From Gerris lacustris (Eukaryota > Arthropoda > Insecta > Hemiptera > Gerridae): DNA of 64,000 nucleotides. The notes beneath the pieces were generated by a model. That model saw nothing but the letters and a program-made list of their open reading frames with translations. It searched no databases and had not been told where the DNA came from. How positions within the stretch are numbered: position 1 is the stretch's first letter; each line of letters opens with the position of its first letter. Shown here piece after piece: positions 1 to 17,093 of this stretch. The stretch covers positions 19,027,606-19,091,605 of the forward strand of contig OX578282.1 in NCBI GenBank assembly GCA_951217055.1. Direction: 5' to 3'. A program made the position numbers and the translations under genes.

Positions 1-1149
1 GGTATACATTACTTCTCCAATATAAGAAGTAAAATGCTAAATATTTATCAGCAGAATATAAACTAATAATTTTCAACTAACAATAAACAAAAAACCAAGG
101 CTATACAATAAACAAAATTGGGTAGAAATAATATTATAATAAATAAAATTGAGTGAAAACTAACTTTAAAAAAAAAATTGCAATCGTTTGTGCAAAAGTT
201 TGTTACAATATTCATACATAATTAATAATATTTACTTAATACTTAAAGAAATATTAAAATTTCAAAAAAATAAATAATGCCAATAATATGACTGAATATA
301 ACTTCAATTTCAATTATAATAATTTATTTGAGACACTTTCAATCAATTAAATCATAGTCTTGGAACATAAATTTCCACAATCAGAGACATGAAGTTCAAT
401 CACTCATTTTTGTTTTATTAAATCTTCTTTGTGCTGGGTGAGGGGGTCAGATGTAACTTATAGTCGTGATTATCTTTAATACACTTTTAATTATGCCCTA
501 GTAAGAACTTTAATTGAATATAAATAATTTAATGTGTACATAATAAAATTAAATAATATATCTCTTTAGTGATGTCAGTCAATAACATTAAATCAGTGGA
601 ACTTTATACTTAATAATGCTTAAAGCATGAATTCAATTTATTGGAAAATTAATTCACAAGTTCAAAATCAAACTAAACAAGTTCGCTCTTTAAGTTTTTT
701 TATATAGATTTTTTAACTGATATAAAATGTAAACGATATAATTTTCCAGAGAAAAAAAGTTTGATTTCATTTTTTTGTATTAAATAATGAATGAAAGAAA
801 ATTACTTAAACATTTCTTTTCAGTCATTAAAGTATAAATATGGGGCTCTTCATTTCACCTCTAAGCTGATACAATATCTAACAAAATATATTTATATAAA
901 AAAAATGCCATGATTTTTTTTATGCAGGCATAAAGCTGGCATCAATTTTTGGTGGATGTATCCATGTATTACAAATGATCATTTGATTTTTTCGTAATAG
1001 TTGGACTTAGTTTGAAGTATTCATTTTCTAGAATTAATTAATATTTTTTTTTATATTTAAATTATGATAGGCACTCACATCATTAGATTTTAAGATAAAT
1101 TTGATAACATATGATAATAATTATAGAATATTGGAAAAGTGTAAGAAAT

Positions 1150-4100
1150 CTATTGAGGAGGAGGGGGAGGTGGAGCAGAAAGAATACAAGACATATCAGG
1201 TAAAGGAGGGGGAGGTGGTGGTGGCTGAGGTGGAGGAGGTCCCATCGGAGGTGGAGCACCATAAGGAGACCAGAAATTCTGAGGGGGAGGTGGGGCCTGC
1301 CAAGGAGGAGGCGGAACCATAGGCCAAACTGGTGGTGGGGGTTGAGTCTGCCAAGGTGGTAACGGGGGAGCTGGAAGAGGTGCTTGTGGAGGGGGAAGTT
1401 GAGTCTGAGGGGGTGGAGGAGGAGGTAATTCAGGTTTCCAAGGAGGGGGAGGTGGCGGAGCTGTGAGTGCTTTGGGAGGACCGTGTTTATCAAATAAGTT
1501 TCCGGCCATGGGTGGAGGCCTCTTTAAACCAAATCCACTCCTGTCTTGAGGTGGTGCCTCACCTAATTCAGCCATTAAACTCATATATTCTTCATCTATC
1601 TTAGCTTTTTCTTGTAGACTTGGTCCGGCCGATATACCTCCTTTCTTAGCTTTACAATCTTTGGCAATGTGGCCTGCTCCACCACACATTGTACACATTA
1701 TAGTGTGGGTCACATTTGGCTTGTCTGGACACTGAAATAATAAACAAATATATTACATACCATTTAAATCCAAGAAAATAGGTGACTGAAATTTGTGGTT
1801 AAGAACAGTTATGAAAACTTAGGAAACAGTTATGAACTTTTTGCGATGGTACAAAATAACTGAGGTTTATATTCTCATATTATGTTATGTAATTATAAAA
1901 TGATAAGTACCAGCCAAGATTTGTGATCGGTAGCACCACAATTTGTACATCTAGGTCCATCATTCTCTCTAAGAGTTCCATTGAGCAAAGCCAGTTCTCT
2001 TAATTGCATACGTCTAAGATCATTTTGACCCTCTGGCACCTCAACTCCTTGACGAATTATTTCTTTAATCTAAACAAAGAAGAAATAATTAAACACAAGT
2101 TAATACATATATAATACAGTAAAACAAAATATATTTCTTTTGGGGTAATTTAGTTTTACTACTTTTAAAATTAAGATAAAAAAACTAAGGAATAAATTAT
2201 GATTAAATTTTTCTTACTTTATCAACAGCCTTCTTAACGCACTCTGGGTTATTAGCAGTGACGTACGCATGTAGGGGTTCATCCTCTCCAGGCAAAGGGT
2301 GCCCATCTTTTCGACCAACTTTCCCTTCTTTCACACTTCCTTTTCCTCTAATGATTATCTTAGCACCCGTTTCCCTTTCCATAGCTGTAAAAAGAAAAAC
2401 AAAAAGTAAAGTTAACAATTGTACTTTTTAATATTGACAAATAACAATAAATTCGTATTTATCATTCATATATCACTTAATATAATTGAAGTGAGCTTCT
2501 TACATAAAACAAAATGTGCATCCTATCTGTCTGTCTGTCAGTAACGTTTACGTGTCTAATGATAGCTTGAGTAAAAGTTGACCGAATTGGTTGAAAATTT
2601 GTATACATGTTCCTTATGCTAATGCTCAGGCTGGGTTTGTTAAAAAACCCAGCCAAGTAGTCGCATGCAATGCTCGAGTAAACTTAATATTTAACTGTAA
2701 AATTGGTATTTTAAGACGGAAAAAATGCTAACTTCATCTGTTTAATGAGGTAAACAACTTTTTTAATAATCATTTTTAGTAAAATCAACAGTGACACTGC
2801 TATGAAGTAATAAAGATCGCCGCTAAAACTATTAAAGCGGACCTAAACGTTTAAAATAGAGAAAACAACGTTTTTATCGATATCTTACATTCTATTATAG
2901 CAATTTTAATAAAACTTCATATACATAGTCTAAAGAACAATTGAAACAGGCATGTAAAATTTCAACTTGATTCAAGCAGATGCTTTTTTGTAGTGAAGTC
3001 ATACATTTTGTAGCAGCGTGGTTAATAGGATAGTAAGAATGCAGGGTGGCTTCATGATCATCTATTTCCTCAATATTCAATACATATTATTATTACTGTA
3101 TGTTGGCTAAATGATAGAGCCACACGATGCCTAGTAATTTAGTTGCAAATAAGAAAGTTATTGTCAATAAGGCAAATTGTAGATAACATAACATAATTTG
3201 ATACAAAAAGTAAATAGTTACATTTAAGAGTATTTCCTCTTGGTCCAATGAGAAGTCCAACAAAGTTAATATCAGGATGTTCATCTTGAGGAATCATAAC
3301 TTTATCACTTACTCTTACTATTGGAGGCCTAAAAAGAGCATAAATAACATTAAAATGTCATACAAATTCAAGAACACTTTAAAAAGTAAATTTAAATTTT
3401 TACAGCTCTAAACACTGTTATTTCTCAGGTTACTTTTTTTTCACGTAGCTTATAAATTTAAAATAATATTCCATCACCTAATCGATTAAAAAAAAGTCAT
3501 ATAAGCAATACGAAACACAAAAACAGCCATACTTGTAATCTGCAGGAGGTTTGAATTCTGGATTAACTTTAAGCATTCGCTGAATTAGAGAGTGGCGTTC
3601 TTCTTCTAAAGATTTTCTTGTCCTAAACTCCCGAGTATTTAACCGTTTTCCATCACTACTGTATATCGGCTCTGGGGAAGGTGATCTATAACAGAACAAA
3701 CACATAACAATTTAAATTAATCAATTTTCAAACTTAAACCTATGAAAAATAAATAATAAATTAAGAGTATAGTTGATTTCCTATGTGATTGATGTTTAAA
3801 AACTCTTTTTTATTTTTCAATTGAGGTGTTGTAGATACCAAGGGTGAATTTTTTTTTTTTTTTTCACACTCTTTTATTTAACCTTAGAGGTTGTTCGTGC
3901 CAGGCGCTTCTACCATTACTTTAAAACAGTTATTTAACTTTACTTGTCTCGAAATCTTGTAATCTAAATTTGACCCACTTCCCGACTACCTAGAAAGCTG
4001 AACTTGCACAGTATTTCCGACGACAATATAACAATCAGTCGTTACATGGAAAAAATGAGTGTTAATAGAGATCATCTTAATAAATACAAAGAGAGCCTCT

Positions 4101-7100
4101 TCACGGAAAAGAATACTTGTTTATTTATTAAAGCTGTCAGCTTTTATAAAGCCATCATCACTGCCTTTGAACGAACACTTAGCATTAAAACTTACGAAAA
4201 ATAAATAAATAAACCGAAATAAAAAGAAGACAACTAAAAGCTTATAACAAAATCTACAAAAAATAAGAGATAAATAAATAATAAGCTAAGAAAAAGTTAA
4301 ACAAGTAAATAAATAAGATAATAAATTATCAAAATTGAGTTAAAAAATCGGTAGGCTCTTTTTTAATTACCTTTTTTTACTCTCTTTATCTTCCTATTTT
4401 ATTATTTAATTTTATCTCTATCTCTGAATTTATATCTGAATTTATCAATCACTTAAATTATTTCCTTGTTTTATTGATTATTTATTAAATTGTTATTTCT
4501 TTAACTCTATTTCGATTAATTATTATCTTATTTAACTTTTTCTTAGCTTATTAGTTATTATTTATCTCTTATTTTTGTAGATTTTGTAATAAGCTTTTAT
4601 TCATCTTCTTTTTATTTCGGTTTATTTATATGTTAGTAATTTTTAATGCTTAGAGTTTGTACATAGGCCCTGATAATGGCTTTATAGAAGCTGAAAGCTG
4701 CTTTGATAAATTAGCAAGTATTCTTTTCCGTGGAGAGACAGTTTCTTTGTATTTATTAATCAGTCATTAGTTTCACAAAATTGTTTATATTAGTTGATAA
4801 ATCAATAAATTTCCAAAATATAATGTTTATCTATGATTGATAAGAAATATAAACATTTTATCTCTGCTTAGATGCGTAAAAAGTTATTATTTTCGTAGTT
4901 GTATTCATTGCCCATGCTTGTTTCATAATTCTTCTTTATTTCCTCACTAGTGTGGAAAGAATTCATCACCTTATCGCACAACAATTAGCGTGTTTGTTTA
5001 CATTTAACAAAACTAAATAACTGTTTGTTTAATTAAAGTAACCGTTTTTTCTGTATTTATTATTAAATCCAACAATTGTAGATAAAGTACAGTATGCAAC
5101 TAGTGCGAAAACTGCATTTTGCTTTGCTCGTGTGGTTTTCCTACCCTTGCTATTGCTTGGGTGCAAACTCCACACTCGTATGCAAAATACTACTTTCCGA
5201 ACTAGACGCTTAATGTACTATTACCCATCCTTGTCATATTTAAATAAGTTTTGGTTGCTTCTAAATGTTTTACATATGAATGTGAACTCAAAAACTACAC
5301 TTATTGAGTTTCCCTTTTGAATCGCCAACACTTCAATTGTGCTTCTATAAAATATATTTTTATTCTTTAAATTTGAAAATAAATAATGGATAATATCTCA
5401 AACACATAAATTATTTAAGATACTTAATTTAATAATTATAAAAAAAATTGATATCAATCAAAAGTGAAATCAACCTTTTTAAAGTTTATTAATTAATATA
5501 TTAATGTATCCATAAAAACATATAAATGACTAATATTTTAAGAAAGTTGATTCCAGAGACACTTAGTTCCTTTCAGAAGATAAGAAACCATATTTTTTAA
5601 CAAAAAGAATCAGTTGTGTGCCTTGAAGCAATGATAGTTTTAAGAAATACATAAAAGGTTTTTACTTTTGGGAAATAAAAAATGTATTTAACATGGCTCT
5701 CTACTCAGAGCAAGGAAGGGGTAGAGGGAACAGTACTGTAGAATCTGGGTCTCAAAAAGTGGTTCATTATGCTCTCCCCTGATACTAAACCTCCCAAGCG
5801 GCAGTTTTGTAAAACAATATCGATATCTCGATAAAAAATCCAAATTTATCTGATATCAGCTGATAAGAATAAGTAATATTTTTAATACAGTTTTCTTTAT
5901 AAATATGTTACTTGATGTTTGTTGTTAACCTTATTAATTATGTAGAGACAGTAACGTCGTTAATAAACATGTTACAGTTCCTAGATAACCAATAGCATTC
6001 TCCTTTGAGTGGGGTATCAAATAAATGCAACTGATAAGGATTTGTTGACAAGAGTCTGTGGGGACGGAAGGACAAGGAATAGACCAATAAGACAAGGACC
6101 AGTGACCATGTGATCACTTTAGTTTGGATTGAGCTCGCTTGGGAGTTTAAGTATTGGGGGAGAAAATAATGAACTACTTTTCAAATCATATTGTTCCCTC
6201 TACCCCTTCTCCTTGCTCATTGGTTCACGATACCTTTTTTTATTTTATGACTAGTTGTGGAAGAGTAAATAAAGGCAGCTCTTTATTGGAAAATAATTAT
6301 AATTTTAATATTTAAAAGTATTTTGTTATATTAGGTAGGTATACATGGGGGGAGTTAGAACAAATATTGAATTAAATTAAAATTAGGCTCTGTTTTGCAT
6401 ATGGATACATTAAGTAAAAATAAATAAAATGCTAAAACATAATAAAAAAATAGATGATTAGCTGTAACTTTTATCAATAAATTAAACTTATCACCCCTGG
6501 AAAGAAAATAATTAATTTTATTAAAGTTATTAATTAAAACAAAGATTTTTCCTTATAATCTGAGACCCTAAAATAAACTAAAAGAAACAGTTAATTAGGA
6601 ACAATTTTAATAAATAATATATGGTTAGAGAGAGAATTAAGAGATAAGAAATTAAAAGACCCTGTAAAAAGAATTTTTTAATTAGTAAAAAATAAAAAAA
6701 TATTAATAATAAACCATCGTGAAAACTGAGTGGTTTGAATTTTTTTTAAAAAAACAAAATAGAGGAAGAGATCCGCCGGGTTTACTAAAAAGCAGGCTAG
6801 ACCCATGATGCCGTCCTGTAAGAGAAAAATATTTATATTATTATAACAGCTTTGATTAAAGCATTAAATTAAACAGACATGGAATTCCGGAGGGTCTATA
6901 AGGAACTTGAAATATCAAGAGAGTAGGAAAAATTAAATTATAAGATTATATATGTTATCTGAGTCTTCGTATTAATAAAATGAAATTGGGAATATAATTT
7001 AATTGAAAATTTAAATAAGAAATCTTAGATACTAAGTAAGAAACAATTTTTTTACTAGGAAAAAAGAGAATTAATTCCAATGCTACAGTACACCAGTTGT

Positions 7101-10100
7101 TCACATCAGGGATGTTAGGGTCTAAAGACTAAACAATATTTTCCAGTAAATAACTGATCTATTGGAGGATTAAAGATATATTTCTTTATTTTTAATATTC
7201 ATTTATTAAGAGTACAGAAACTCAAATGAACAATAAATACGGCTCTTTCTTAATAATAATATAATGGTGATGTGAGGGCATATATTAAAATTATACTATT
7301 TAAAACTAGGAGTTTGAAAAATTATTTTGGATTTTAAGTGCATTTTAAATAGATTAACAACATCTATTAAAACATAATCACTAAGAGAAAAACCAATGTG
7401 GAAGCTGTTTTCTAATGAGAGAGGTGTAAAAAGTTTTGGACAGGTCTTATTGATTAATATTTTATTGTTTTTCTTCTATATAGATATTGAGCTTTTGTTT
7501 AATTTAATTGGTCATCGTAATAAAATTATGTCCCTTTTCAAAATCAATTATTGACAATTTTAAAGAAATAGAACATGCTCAGCGATAATTTTATTGGAGC
7601 TTGTCAATAAATAAACTGATAAGTTCATTTAGTTAAATTATTTAACGCAAAAGTTCCAAAAAAACTAACATAAAATAGAGTACCTGAATACGGTGGGAAG
7701 TCAATTCATGTGTAAAATGATAATTGTTTCTGCCATACAGGCAAACGCATCAAGGGTGTATAAAAGGCGTTGTTCCAGTTCTATCTTTATATTAAAATTT
7801 GTAAATCTACCTTTGCTTTTCGCTTTTTTTAGTTTTTCTGTACTTGAAAAAACTGATGTCTATCTAGTCTAATAAAAAAAACAGCTAATCAGAATAATTA
7901 AAAATAAAATGATTATTTTAAAACAACTGGCACTAAAATGAGTCATTGCCCGAACAAAAAAGGTAATTTATAAAATAGCTTAACAATCTATAAATTTATT
8001 TTATAACCACTTGATATGGTTAGAAACAGACACATATTTAGAAAATAATCCTTATAAACCTCAATTCATTTATCTCTGAACCTAATAGATCCCTCTAACA
8101 AATATATAAATTCTAACCCTTAAACTAAATTTTAATTCCAGATTTTCTTATTTGGTATTAATCAACTAGTTGAAATCATTTCTCTAATTTAGCCTACAAT
8201 GAATGTAACTGTTCTTAAGTTTTATATGATCCAATAAAAAAGGGGATTTGTATTTGTCGAGTAACTAATGTAAAACATTTGTAAACCTGTCTTCAGGGTT
8301 GGCTGGTATTCCAAGATCTCCTGTCCGCAGTTTTCTTCCCACTTCCTCTATCTGCAGTTGTACTGAAATTGTGAAATATTAATGACATTTTTATTACATT
8401 AACATACATGAGCTTTGATATGCCAAAAAAAAAAAAAAAAAAATATATACTTAAAAACTTTGAATAAAATATTGTACTGACACAAAATATATAATTTGCT
8501 TCTGTTTCTTCATTTTGTAAAATGTATATTGTAAGAAAGAAAAGCAATTAAAATAAAAATAATAAATCTCACGGATACGAGAATTTCAAGCAAACACGAG
8601 GGGTGCTCCAAACTGAAAATACGGATGCTGAAAATTTAAATTTAATCAAAGTTAAAAAATAGATTTATTGAATTTAATGAAAACAGCAATAAAATAAAAA
8701 AAAGGAAAAATTAAATAATAAAAAATTGGTGTACCTCTGAAGAAATACCAATTATTTAAAATTAAATTGTAATTGGTGTCCTCTGTTAAAATCACCTAAA
8801 TTTAAGAAAATTAACATAGGAGTTAGACTAGTTTTGTTAAAATTTCATAATTAATTTATGTAAGGTGATATCTAAATAAGAACAAAATAGTTAAAAACAT
8901 ATTCAAATAAATCAGTTTTAAATTAACAAGAATATAACTTGTTTTTACAGCAGAAAAATAATCACGGTCTTTAGAAATGATGAAATAAACTATTAGTTTT
9001 TTGTTTTTTTTTAAATATTACGTTGTACAAAGAATGAAGAACCTATGAAAACATTAAATATAATAATAATAATTAATTAAATAAAAATAATGGTTAAAAC
9101 TTAACATCTAACTAAAAATACAATGAAATTATAATTAAGGTATTTACATAGACAAAATAAATAGCATATTAGTAGTACAAACAAATTTTCAAATATGAAT
9201 TAAGAATAATAAAAATTGATTAAAGTAAATATCACATACATAGATAAGCTTCCTCTTGCTCTTTAGTTAGATTTGTAGGTAACACAGTTGGCATTCCTAT
9301 AATAAAAGTCTTTTCAGTTTCATCTCCAGCCCAACGGGATTTCCTCCTCTTTCTACGTTCTTCTCGGCTTAAGCCTGAAAGCGCAGCATCATAAAGTGCT
9401 AATTGACACAAAGTAGTATTATTCAATTAGAAAATCATCGTTTAATTTATTAAGTGTAGGAGCTACAAAGGAACAACTAACTAAACAACTAATTTAGCAT
9501 CAATCAATTCAGAACACTAGGTTAATCTGCAGTTATCAAGCCGTCTAAGAGAAGAGGTGAAAACCGTGGGGGGCCCTCACTCGAATGTATCGTTTTGACA
9601 AAGGGATGTCATCTCTAAAATGTAAAAAAGTGTGAAGAAACCAAATTTTGAAAACTCTTGACTCCCAGACTGCGTTGACAGCGTGGGAAAAACTAGCAAA
9701 TGGAGTGGGGAGCCAATGAGAGCTTGAGATTTTCCCGGACAAAAGGTCGGGCCAACTAGGCAAAGATATAAGTCTCAAGGTAGAGGGGAGAGGCCCTCTG
9801 CCCCACCCCTACCCACAGACCTAGAGGCTTTATTTTTTCCCTCAGAGAGGTTGGCCAATCTGTGTCACTCGATTTCCCGCGCTGTCAACACACTAACTCT
9901 CGTTTAGGACAGACTTTAGTTATAGTTAAGTCAGGTTATCATATCTCTGCTTATCATACCTACTGGGTATGTCTCAATTCTGTTTTCAATTCAATAACCG
10001 TTTTCATGCTATTTTTGTAAAACAATTTACAATAGAAAACCAAAAATTCGCTGTTGTGGCCTTGAACTCATAACGTTTTGAAATCACTATTTCCATGGGG

Positions 10101-11205
10101 TTTTGAATACCAAAATCGTTTTCAAAATAGTTTTGAAAACTCATAAAGAAACATAGTAGGTAATCAACTCTTAAATGTACTTTCTGGACAAAGGTATATA
10201 ATCTCTTAAGTGCATAAATCAAGTGAAATTATACTGTACAGTCAAGTGATTCTTGACTGTATCGATCACTGCAGATTAGCCAAACACTTAGTAGTAGTAG
10301 TAGTCTATTACTTTCTACCAGAACGGGTAGGAAGAACCACTTGTTCGAACCTTGCAATTAGGTCATCACTTAGGCCCTTTTTACACCCTACTTAAGTAAT
10401 ACTACACGATTGTAGTATTACTTAAGATTATTGTACAAAAAATACCATAAAGATTAAATTTGGATACTCTATTTCATTACACTTCTATGTACAAAATTTA
10501 TCATAAGACAAAAGAATATTATCTCTCCAGATCATGAAAGTGAATAATCCAATATTCTAGATAAGAAGAATATAACGAGACAAAGAAGTAGTTTAAGCTG
10601 TATAAAATATGTCTCTTATTCTAAAGAATCACATTTTTTCTATGTTCCAAATGCAAAAAAATAGGGTCAATCTTAGTTAAACAGAGTGCGTCAAAGAACC
10701 GACATAATAATAAAACAAATTTTACTCGGATATCGATCGGTCATATCCGAGATAAGCCACATTGTCAAATAGCAATTTACTCCAGCATGTAACTATGCCG
10801 AAGAATTTCTCACATAATTTAGAAAATTCATTTAACAAAGAGAAAAGGGGAAGAAGTAAATAGTAAAATTAATTCCGTTTTTGATTAAAATAACAGAAAT
10901 TCAGGAATAGTGAGCGGCTAAATAAATATTTCATACTGCACTACATTGTGACTTCCTGATTTCAAACATCTGGCTAATAGTAAAAACAAGCGGAAGAGCT
11001 AAATTATAAGTAAATTATACATAATAATTACTTAAATATATATTAAGGAAGTTATGATTAAAATATTCATTAAACAAATTTCGAACAAACGTTAATATTT
11101 AATACACCACACCTAACCTCGTTTAAGGTACACAGAATCTATTATCTTACCGTCATAATCTCTTTTCATTCCTCTTTCATCGTCACTGTCCGGAGAGTTG
11201 ACCAT
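1150..11205 (-). CDS. SF1: Splicing factor 1 (branch-point binding protein), 8 coding exons
   Basis: Nuclear pre-mRNA splicing factor that binds the intron branch point in early spliceosome assembly together with U2AF65. Coding exons (minus strand): 11205-11151, 9398-9240, 8362-8287, 3685-3533, 3328-3222, 2384-2218, 2069-1911, 1731-1150. All junctions are GT-AG and keep frame, giving 485 residues. Seen in order: start [12 protein letters not shown]; a basic tryptophan motif RRKRRKSRW near residues 33-41 (the U2AF-homology ligand); a SPSPEP phosphorylation-type motif near 98-103; a KH-QUA2 domain (about 140-240) with [12 protein letters not shown] and [16 protein letters not shown]; zinc knuckle 1 (C280, C283, H288, C293) and knuckle 2 (C305, C308, H313, C318); and a long proline-rich tail ending in PPPPPPQ. 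The two knuckles agree with what I recall of insect orthologues; vertebrate SF1 has one. Exon 2 has two in-frame acceptors 24 nt apart. Confidence 0.95.
2505..3030 (-). repeat. Dispersed repeat family R, copy 1
   Basis: Reverse-orientation copy of a roughly 500-bp sequence also at 26040-26960 and 29045-29480. Shared words include CTGTCTGTCTGTCAGTAACG at one end and CAATTGAAACAGGCATGTAAAA near the other. No ORF. It sits in SF1 intron 5. Its class is unknown to me. Confidence 0.65.
4077..4762. mobile_element. Large foldback with Penelope-like hammerhead-type motifs
   Basis: Two diverged arms of about 260 bp (roughly 4077-4340 and 4510-4762) face each other inside SF1 intron 4. Each arm carries a CTGAtrATGG / hairpin / CTGAmAG block: plus strand 4669-4700 and minus strand 4165-4130. 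The arms share the outer words AATAAATACAAAG and TATTCTTTTCCGTG. This resembles head-to-head terminal repeats of a Penelope-like element, but there is no coding region. Confidence 0.55.
5704..6218. mobile_element. MITE family 2, copy 1 (in SF1 intron)
   Basis: Terminal inverted repeats: CTCAGAGCAAGGAAGGGGTA at the left, and the reverse complement of GTTCCCTCTACCCCTTCT plus CCTTGCTC at the right. Subterminal parts also pair (AGTGGTTCATTATGCTCTCCC with GAGAAAATAATGAACTACTT). A shorter sibling lies at 56424-56668. Confidence 0.75.
9374..9398 (-). promoter_or_regulatory. Tandem in-frame splice acceptors of SF1 exon 2
   Basis: Reading the minus strand, an AG precedes base 9398 and a second AG precedes base 9374. 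Both acceptors join exon 1 in the same frame. The upstream site adds eight residues (Ala replaces the split Gly, then LYDAALSG) just before the [14 protein letters not shown] motif. Which site is used cannot be told from sequence. Confidence 0.5.
9674..9889. mobile_element. Foldback family 1, diverged copy
   Basis: Terminal inverted repeats GTTGACAGCGTGGGAAA and ATTTCCCGCGCTGTCAAC delimit 216 bp in SF1 intron 1 (9399-11150). The interior word GAGAGCTTGAGATTTT and the following AGGTCGGGC are shared with the elements at 18358 and 63765. Confidence 0.65.
10291..10389 (-). mobile_element. SINE-B fragment (3' end only)
   Basis: Matches the GTA-tailed end of the SINE at 35983-36443: (GTA)n, then AGAACGGGTAGG and CCACTTGTTCGAACCTTGCA. 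The tRNA-like head is missing, so this is a 5'-truncated copy. Confidence 0.7.
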
Positions 11206-14770
<3,565 letters not shown>

Positions 14771-15625
14771 ATGGCCGTTAACGTGTATTCTACGAACGTT
14801 ACCACCGAAAATTTGAGCAGGCATGATATGTTGGCTTGGGTCAACGACTGCCTTCAAGCGAGTTTTACGAAAATAGAAGAACTGTGCACGGGTGCCGCCT
14901 ACTGCCAATACATGGATATGCTGTTTCCCGGCTGCCTCCCGGTCAAGAGGATAAAATTCAGGACCAATCTCGAACACGAATACATCCAGAATTTCAAACT
15001 CTTACAAGCGGCTTTCAAGAAAATGGCTGTAGACAAAGTCGTACCTATAGATAGACTCGTAAAAGGTAAGTTCCAAGACAACTTCGAATTCTTACAGTGG
15101 TTCAAGAAATTCTTCGACGCTAACTATTCCGGTCAGGAATATCTGGCCCTTCAGGCTCGTGGGGGAGAACAACTTGGAACAGGTGGTAATTCTTCCGGTG
15201 TACCTAGACCGTCTCAGCTTAGAAAGACATCATCATCTAAAAGCGACCTTAACTCATCGTATAGCAGCAGACCTATCGGTAAGGCCATGCCCAGGGTTAA
15301 CTCGGCTAGAAGCACTAACAGCTATTCATCTGCTGCCCACCCACCTAGACAGAACAGCGTTAACAGTGGTGGTGGCGGTGGTGAAAATAACGCTAGAGTA
15401 TCTGAACTCAATGCTCAGGTCGAAGAACTTAAATTGACTGTCGACGGCTTAGAAAAGGAGCGAGATTTCTATTTCGGTAAGCTCAGGGATATCGAAGTGC
15501 TCTGTCAAGAAAACGAAGCTACAAGTGATACCGGAACCTTAACTAAAATACTTGAAATACTTTACGCGACAGAGGATGGATTCGCACCTCCCGAGGAATT
15601 GGATGCGGAAGACGATGCTTACTAA
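14771..15625 (+). CDS. Eb1: Microtubule plus-end tracking protein EB1 (MAPRE family), intronless
   Basis: Cytoplasmic end-binding protein that tracks growing microtubule ends and recruits partners. It is a single 855-nt frame of 284 residues. An N-terminal calponin-homology domain (about 14-116) includes [40 protein letters not shown] and [17 protein letters not shown] Ser/Gly-rich basic linker follows, then the EB-homology coiled coil (about 212-260) with the family signature [10 protein letters not shown], and an acidic tail ending EDDAY instead of the usual EEY/EEF. The start at 14771 ([10 protein letters not shown]) is chosen because it matches family N-termini; an in-frame ATG at 14678 would add a hydrophobic stretch foreign to the family and probably lies in the 5' UTR. 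The frame is visibly richer in G+C than its surroundings. No intron interrupts the coding region, and an A-rich run lies about 230 bp past the stop. Confidence 0.96.
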   Translation: MAVNVYSTNVTTENLSRHDMLAWVNDCLQASFTKIEELCTGAAYCQYMDMLFPGCLPVKRIKFRTNLEHEYIQNFKLLQAAFKKMAVDKVVPIDRLVKGKFQDNFEFLQWFKKFFDANYSGQEYLALQARGGEQLGTGGNSSGVPRPSQLRKTSSSKSDLNSSYSSRPIGKAMPRVNSARSTNSYSSAAHPPRQNSVNSGGGGGENNARVSELNAQVEELKLTVDGLEKERDFYFGKLRDIEVLCQENEATSDTGTLTKILEILYATEDGFAPPEELDAEDDAY

Positions 15626-16822
15626 CCCCTCCCAGAGTCCCACCCCCTCCATCAACCTTGCTATGCGCTACCCTCACCTCCCCCTTTACCTGTGTTGCTT
15701 ATAAACACGACTCTATCTTTGGAAGATTGTTATTTTTACCCTGAGAGAAAAAATCATTTGAATTATTTCATTTTTTTTACTACTATTTAGATGGTAAATA
15801 GTAAATGTTTGTTAATGGATGTATTTAAGTATTAACGAAGTATAAATTATATTTTGTAAAAAAAAAAAAAAAATAAAAAATGAAATACTTTCAAAAAGTT
15901 AAAGTTGACTTTAGATTTTTTATTAACTTCTCTTTTCATTTAGTTAATGTATTGCTTTTCAAAATCAAAGCCCTGTTCTACACAATCTCACAATTTTTTT
16001 AAGTAGATCTTGCACAAGATGTCTTATACCGATTGCTACAAGGGCATTGGTTTTTTCAAAATTGTCAGTATTATGTTTGATATTAGGACTTTATAAAATT
16101 CAAAATTTCTTCTGTTGCTGTCTATAAATGAACTGCCCTTGTAGTATTTGACTGAGTTTTCGAACGATGAGAGTTAACCATTTATCTTTTTTATTTTATT
16201 TTTTTATCTTGCTCAAGATTAAGGAGTTGCTGCAATTCGATATTTTTAATTGATAAGTTAAACAGATTTTATCTTTTTTTTTTCGAATTTTGACTTAGCT
16301 ATAAAATTATTTATTTATTGTGTAATATTATTAGTAAGATATAACTTACCTCTTAATAGTATCGACTGTGCAGCAGTTCTTTAACATTGTAAAGGGAAAA
16401 AAATTGTGGATATTGTAGACATTTGTCTTTTGAGGTCAGAGTTTTCTAATTAACTTATTAATTTTTTTATATATTATTCAAAAATTTGCTTAAAAAAATA
16501 AATAAAAAAACAAAAAAAAGAAGACAATTTATACTTTACTTATTTCTTATTTTGCATATTATTTATTATTTTCCTAATTTTGCAGATATCTGCGGTAATA
16601 TTTTGTTATTTTTTTCATTATTAAATAATGTTGCAAAAAGCTTATAGACTAATTGGTTAATAAATTTCAACACTTTTAATTATTGTTAAAACGATGTGTA
16701 ATAGACCAATCTTGTAATTCTATCAATGTCTGCATTTTTATTGGAAAAAAATATATATACTTGTTTAAATATTAATTATCGACTGATTGGCCTTTGTACT
16801 TGATACCCTCTGATAGCTTACA

Positions 16823-16828
16823 ATAAAT
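16823..16828 (+). terminator. Candidate polyadenylation signal of Eb1
   Basis: An AATAAA hexamer followed by a GT-rich stretch (GTGTTTGGGTTTTG) about 15-30 bp downstream. This would make the 3' UTR about 1.2 kb. Other A-rich hexamers lie nearer the stop, so the choice is tentative. Confidence 0.35.
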
Positions 16829-16950
16829 GTATCTAGAGTGTTTGGGTTTTGAATTTAATTTAAATCCAAATTTAAAAAAGTTTATGTGGCAGTAACTGTT
16901 AGTCATTGATCAATCTTAAATAATTCATAAAATGTCTTAGTAGGTTTAAT

Positions 16951-17093
16951 GGTACTTTAGATTGTTACTCCCCTATGTTTTTTTTAGAGTATAAATGACA
17001 GACTAAATAACTATGTTTAGTCCAATATACTTTGGAACAAAAGAATTCCACACTTCTGATTTTATAAGGGGAGTAACAATCTAAAGAAGTGCC
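16951..17093. mobile_element. MITE family 3, copy 1
   Basis: 143 bp with terminal repeats CTTTAGATTGTTACTCCCC and GGGGAGTAACAATCTAAAG. The interior word AAATAACTATGTTTAGTCCA is shared with copy 2 at 54008-54174. Confidence 0.82.

Noticed and set aside
1101..1493. Frames antisense to, or out of frame with, the SF1 proline-rich exon
   Set aside because: They are shadows of the low-complexity proline codons on the minus strand.
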